Source: Bugula neritina
Taxonomy: Eukaryota; Bryozoa; Gymnolaemata; Cheilostomatida; Bugulidae
Assembly: GCA_964035545.1 (NCBI GenBank)
Contig: OZ037767.1
Span: 5,209,680 to 5,269,679, forward strand
Length of the DNA: 60,000 nucleotides
Reading direction: 5' to 3'
Of the stretch, positions 56,501 to 60,000 are shown in pieces. Each line of letters starts with the position of its first letter. Position 1 is the first letter of the stretch. A program made the translations under genes and the position numbers. Under the pieces are notes generated by a model. The model ran no database searches, was not told the origin of the DNA, and was given only the letters and a program-made list of their open reading frames with translations.

Positions 56501-59500
56501 ATGAAAATTGCTCTGCTGTTTTTATTTAACAAGGCACAGTCATTAAATATTTATTTATTAACCGGAATGTATGGTGAGAGCTGTTAGTAGTCGGGCAAAT
56601 AGGTGTCAAAGTTCATCTGGGATTGTTTTGGATTGACTTTCAGTAAATATAGCCAAAAATGATGATGATTTCCGCAGAATTATTCAATGGTTTAGCATCT
56701 GTGTCAGCAATATCCTAGAAGAAGAAACATGTTGTATTCTTGTTTTATTGATCAGCCATCTTGAAAGTATCAGAGTCGATTGGATTTGGTCCAGTGACAA
56801 GTGTCGTCATGTTCTCTGATGAACCAGATGTGCCCATACCGGAGTACCTGCTACCTCTATATGGTATCCCATTAATATCTCTCTACTCACAATATATTGA
56901 GCATTTTAAAATATATAAGCACTCTTACAGCATGTACACACATTGACTTTGCTATATGCCATTCATTTTGTATATGTTGCTTGTTTCGTTGACATTTTCA
57001 TGTAAATACAGGACCAGACCAGCAAGTGTGCTGTGTATATGGATAATCTAGAGCAAATATAACTTGCTATGTTCACATTTTATTGTCTGTGTATATAGTT
57101 CTATTAGGTGAAATGTTACAAATTACAAATTCTTCAAGTTATATAAGTTTTCAAGCATTTCATTCAATTTTCAGATCACGTGTCAGCAGGTAAAAATACT
57201 GATGCTATGTTAACACTCATAGCATTAAATATTAAAACTATACCTATTTTGTTTCACTGCAACTCTTTGGCTACATGTTCTATTGACAGCTAGGTGCTCA
57301 GGCTAGGTGGTGGGTCGTACCCTGATTATTTATTTCACGGTGTTTTTGCTCAATTTGAGTATTTCCTGACTTCTGTTGCTTCAATTGGCATGTGAACAGC
57401 ATGTTGAGTATTTATGTGGTTCCCCCATGTTCATAGGGCACCTTACTGCTATATTGTTATATTACTATATTACATATCTGTATATATTACATATCTGTAT
57501 ATATTACACCTCTGTATATATTACATATCTGTATATATTACATCTTAGTATATATTACATCTCAGTATATATTACTATTACATCTCAGTTTATATTACAT
57601 CTCAATATATATTACTATTACATCTCAGTTTATATTACATCTCTGTTTATATTACATCTCTGTTTATATTACATCTCTGTATATATTACTATTACATCTC
57701 AGTTTATATTACATCTCTGTATATATTACATCTCTGTATATATTACTATTAAATCGCAGCATATATAATATCTCTGTTTATATTACATCTCTGTATATAT
57801 TACATCTCTGTATATATTACATCTCAATATATATTACTATTACATCTCAGTTTATATTACATCTCTGTATATATTACATCTCTGTATATATTACTATTAA
57901 ATCGCAGCATATATAATATCTCTGTTTATATTACATCTCTGTATATATTAATATTACACCTCAGTATATATTACATCTCTGTTTATATTACATTTCTGTA
58001 TGTATTGTATCTCTGTATATATTACATCTCTGTTTATATTACATCTCAGTATAAATTCCTATTATATCTCAGTATACAATGCCATTACACTGCAGTCCAA
58101 TAAACTATCAGCTCTTTTAGTATTTCATCAGTCTACCAGGACTCACTCTGTGGTTATTTTTCTATAGTTGCCATTTATACTACTCATAATAATATATTAG
58201 TCGTTTGCTAGCTACAGTCTTGTTGAGAGATCTCCATATATTCATATAATCTATAAACCAATTGTGAGGAAATTTATAAATATACGATGTACACTTTTCT
58301 TAAACCCATTGGCTCTCAAATCATTCTTCCCACACTGCGGCACTATAATGAATGCACGGAACACTAATGCTAGGCCATATAATGCTGCTGTAACCATAGT
58401 AACTATATTACTGATATTAGCTGGTGGAAAAGTTGTTGTAGTCACTTCGATATGTCAAGAGGAAAGTTTTTACCTAATTATATATTGCAATCTTTTGACT
58501 CCATAACTTTCATTTTTATCTGTTTCTAGTTTACCCATAATTTGCTAGTGTTTCCCTTTTTCTGAATGTTGATAGATAAGTAGCGGTCATGGCTAGGACG
58601 GTGTAGCACAACATTATTTCACTCTGATTAAGCTACACAAAATAAGTATTGTAAACATATGAAGTTTATGTGTTATTAATTCAGATGGAGAAAGAAGGGA
58701 AGAACCCACTATCCACGTACTAATATGTCATGCACTAGAGGTGGCCAGTATTTACAGGTATTCAACCACATTGTAATCTATCTGTTGATTGCTTAATACT
58801 ATGTTTCAGTAAATGCTATTGGTTGACAATAATTGTGTAATATGTCTTGGTTTTGGGTTAAGTTTACTGTTATTTGCATACTTTTTTTAAACCCATTGAT
58901 TGAGCCGTGACCTTTCTCCAAACAATAGGACCTAAATACTTAATATAGGGTGATAACTGTTTTACTGTGACTTTGCCACGCAGAGACATTAAGAAGAATG
59001 GTCTCGAGGACCAGATAGTGTTGAAAAGCTCCTACAACTACGACAGCGTGTTGTGCGGCTGTATTGCTGATGTGGATTTTGATGGACTCAATGAAATCAT
59101 TTTAGGAACTTTTGGACAGGTCAGTTACAACAAAAATTATAAATAACTATTTTCAACGTCTCACTTCTCACTCCTCAATTTTGATAAATATTCTGATTTT
59201 GTAGAAAATCTTAGCCTATAAGTTTGATAGTTCTGCACCTAAAGAGGAAGCTACTTATCTTCTATGGGAACACAATCTACAGTATCCGATACACTCCCTA
59301 ATAGCTGTTGACCTCACTGGTGACGGGGTCAAGGACTTGTCTGTTCTCTCTATGCGAGGATTACATATCCTACAGGTGATGATACAGTGTAATCAACTCT
59401 TAGGATTCGTAGTGCTAGGTTATATGCTCTAGGTTGTTTATGAACTGCTCAATAATTGCTCAATGTTAATAAAGAATGTTAAGCAAATATTTATACATTA

Positions 59501-59798
59501 CACAATTAAAAATTTTGGGAATATCAACCATCAAGTGGGAGATTTTATAAATTTTTAAATAATGCCGACATTATATAGTGTTAAGCTTAAGCTAGGTGTT
59601 TCTTTGAAAAATTGAATAGTTAGTAGAAGATGGGATTGCAATTTATTTGATTGTCTAATGGGCAACTATTTTATTACATTACAGAAGGACATCAACAAAG
59701 CTGCTGGACTGGTGAGTGAAAGGCTCACAGATCTACAGAATAGCTTTAAAAAACTGGAACTTATTGAAGCTGATCATTCCAACGAATCTTTACCGTGA
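53556..59798 (+). CDS. KPTN: Kaptin, KICSTOR complex subunit, 11 exons
   Basis: Exons: 53556-53796, 54074-54259, 54446-54500, 54786-54861, 55532-55617, 55989-56098, 56756-56863, 58685-58757, 58984-59119, 59205-59375, 59685-59798. The product is 451 aa (human 436) with consistent phases. Recalled family blocks: QSNVYGMSHYTTHA near the N-terminus; EIVSLDSFTKLSAATGQSVI; STVFLVSTTCPKVHLFKE; GPVTSVVMFSDEP; KKNGLEDQIVLKSSYNYDSV; IADVDFDGLNEIILGTFGQ; and LIAVDLTGDGVKDLSVLSMR with GLHILQ. The last two resemble FG-GAP-type beta-propeller calcium loops (DxDxDG). The C-terminus is a helical tail. In vertebrates KPTN works with ITFG2, SZT2 and a fourth subunit to hold GATOR1 at lysosomes and restrain mTORC1; that role is inferred here. 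Introns 4 and 7 are swollen by minisatellites. Confidence 0.95.
55292..55500. repeat. 18-bp minisatellite in KPTN intron 4
   Basis: About twelve copies of a unit near TTACCTGGTAATGTTGATG, with TTGT, CTGATG and GCTG variants. It ends about 32 bp before the acceptor of exon 55532-55617. Confidence 0.93.
57445..58080. repeat. Long minisatellite (TATATTACATCTCTG) in KPTN intron 7
   Basis: Over 30 copies of a 15-18-bp unit near TATATTACATCTCTGTA, with inserted TATTACTAT and AAATCGCAGCATATATAATA variants that themselves recur (near 57746 and 57894), showing higher-order duplication. The 130-codon plus-strand frame at 57376-57768 is a repeat artefact. Confidence 0.94.
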
Positions 59799-60000
59799 CC
59801 TTTGAACTAGGCCCATAGTGCTGCTACTAGAACCACACTCTATATTCTAATGTGGTGACATTATGTTGTTGGTGCTTCACTTTTAATGTACAGAATGTAA
59901 TTTATATACTTTATATTTGCGGAGGAATTCCAGTTTCCAAATGCATTTGTATTTTGTAAATACTCCTATTAACTTTGCTATAGATCTATTTAGAAGTGCT
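59799..60000 (+). other. KPTN 3' UTR
   Basis: The sequence after the stop to the window edge. No AATAAA is visible, so the transcript probably ends beyond the window. Confidence 0.5.

Noticed and set aside
57376-57768. 130-codon plus-strand Tyr/Ile/Leu-rich frame
   Set aside because: Produced by the TATATTACATCTCTG minisatellite within a KPTN intron.
1-60000. CRISPR array, operon or bacterial system
   Set aside because: The direct repeats are contiguous minisatellites without unique spacers, and all conserved genes are intron-containing animal genes.

Overview
The window is nuclear DNA of an animal, probably an AT-rich invertebrate. All conserved genes are split by short GT-AG introns. Their products (SPATA17, ORC3, BRF1, MGME1, KPTN) are typical of metazoans, and tRNA-derived SINEs, foldback elements and a Ty3-type LTR retrotransposon are interspersed. 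Nothing suggests a bacterium, plasmid or organelle. I cannot fix the phylum; an early-branching or lophotrochozoan-like invertebrate is only a guess. Exon chains were assembled by hand from splice signals, reading phase and recalled family sequence, and every join keeps frame.

Layout: 85-3727 (+) SPATA17, 8 exons. 4500-9147 (-) secreted protein with two CUB domains, tail-to-tail with SPATA17, first coding exon unresolved. 10623-18812 (-) ORC3, 16 exons. 18813-20782 SINE and simple repeats. 20783-27798 (-) BRF1, 14 exons. 27799-29842 divergent, repeat-rich spacer. 29843-37531 (+) MGME1, 5 exons, whose 6.3-kb last intron holds a complete unrelated two-exon gene (32762-36348, 857 aa, unrecognised). 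38595-51115 (+) HEAT-repeat protein, 15 exons, whose first intron carries an intact LTR retrotransposon (39291-43831) with identical 145-bp LTRs and a 5-bp target duplication. 51814-52152 (-) small intronless ORF with its own poly(A) signal. 53556-59798 (+) KPTN (kaptin), 11 exons.

The genes do not form a pathway. ORC3 acts in replication licensing, BRF1 in RNA polymerase III initiation, MGME1 in mitochondrial DNA processing, KPTN in amino-acid control of mTORC1 through KICSTOR, and SPATA17 in the axoneme or cytoskeleton.

The most notable structure is repeated short tandem duplication at exon-intron junctions. The clearest case is a six-copy, 41-bp array that carries the ORC3 exon 3 splice donor in every unit. 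Two foldback elements also sit within about 10 nt of splice donors. Other points of interest are the nested unknown gene, the young retrotransposon, and a run of shifting open frames just downstream of the nested gene.
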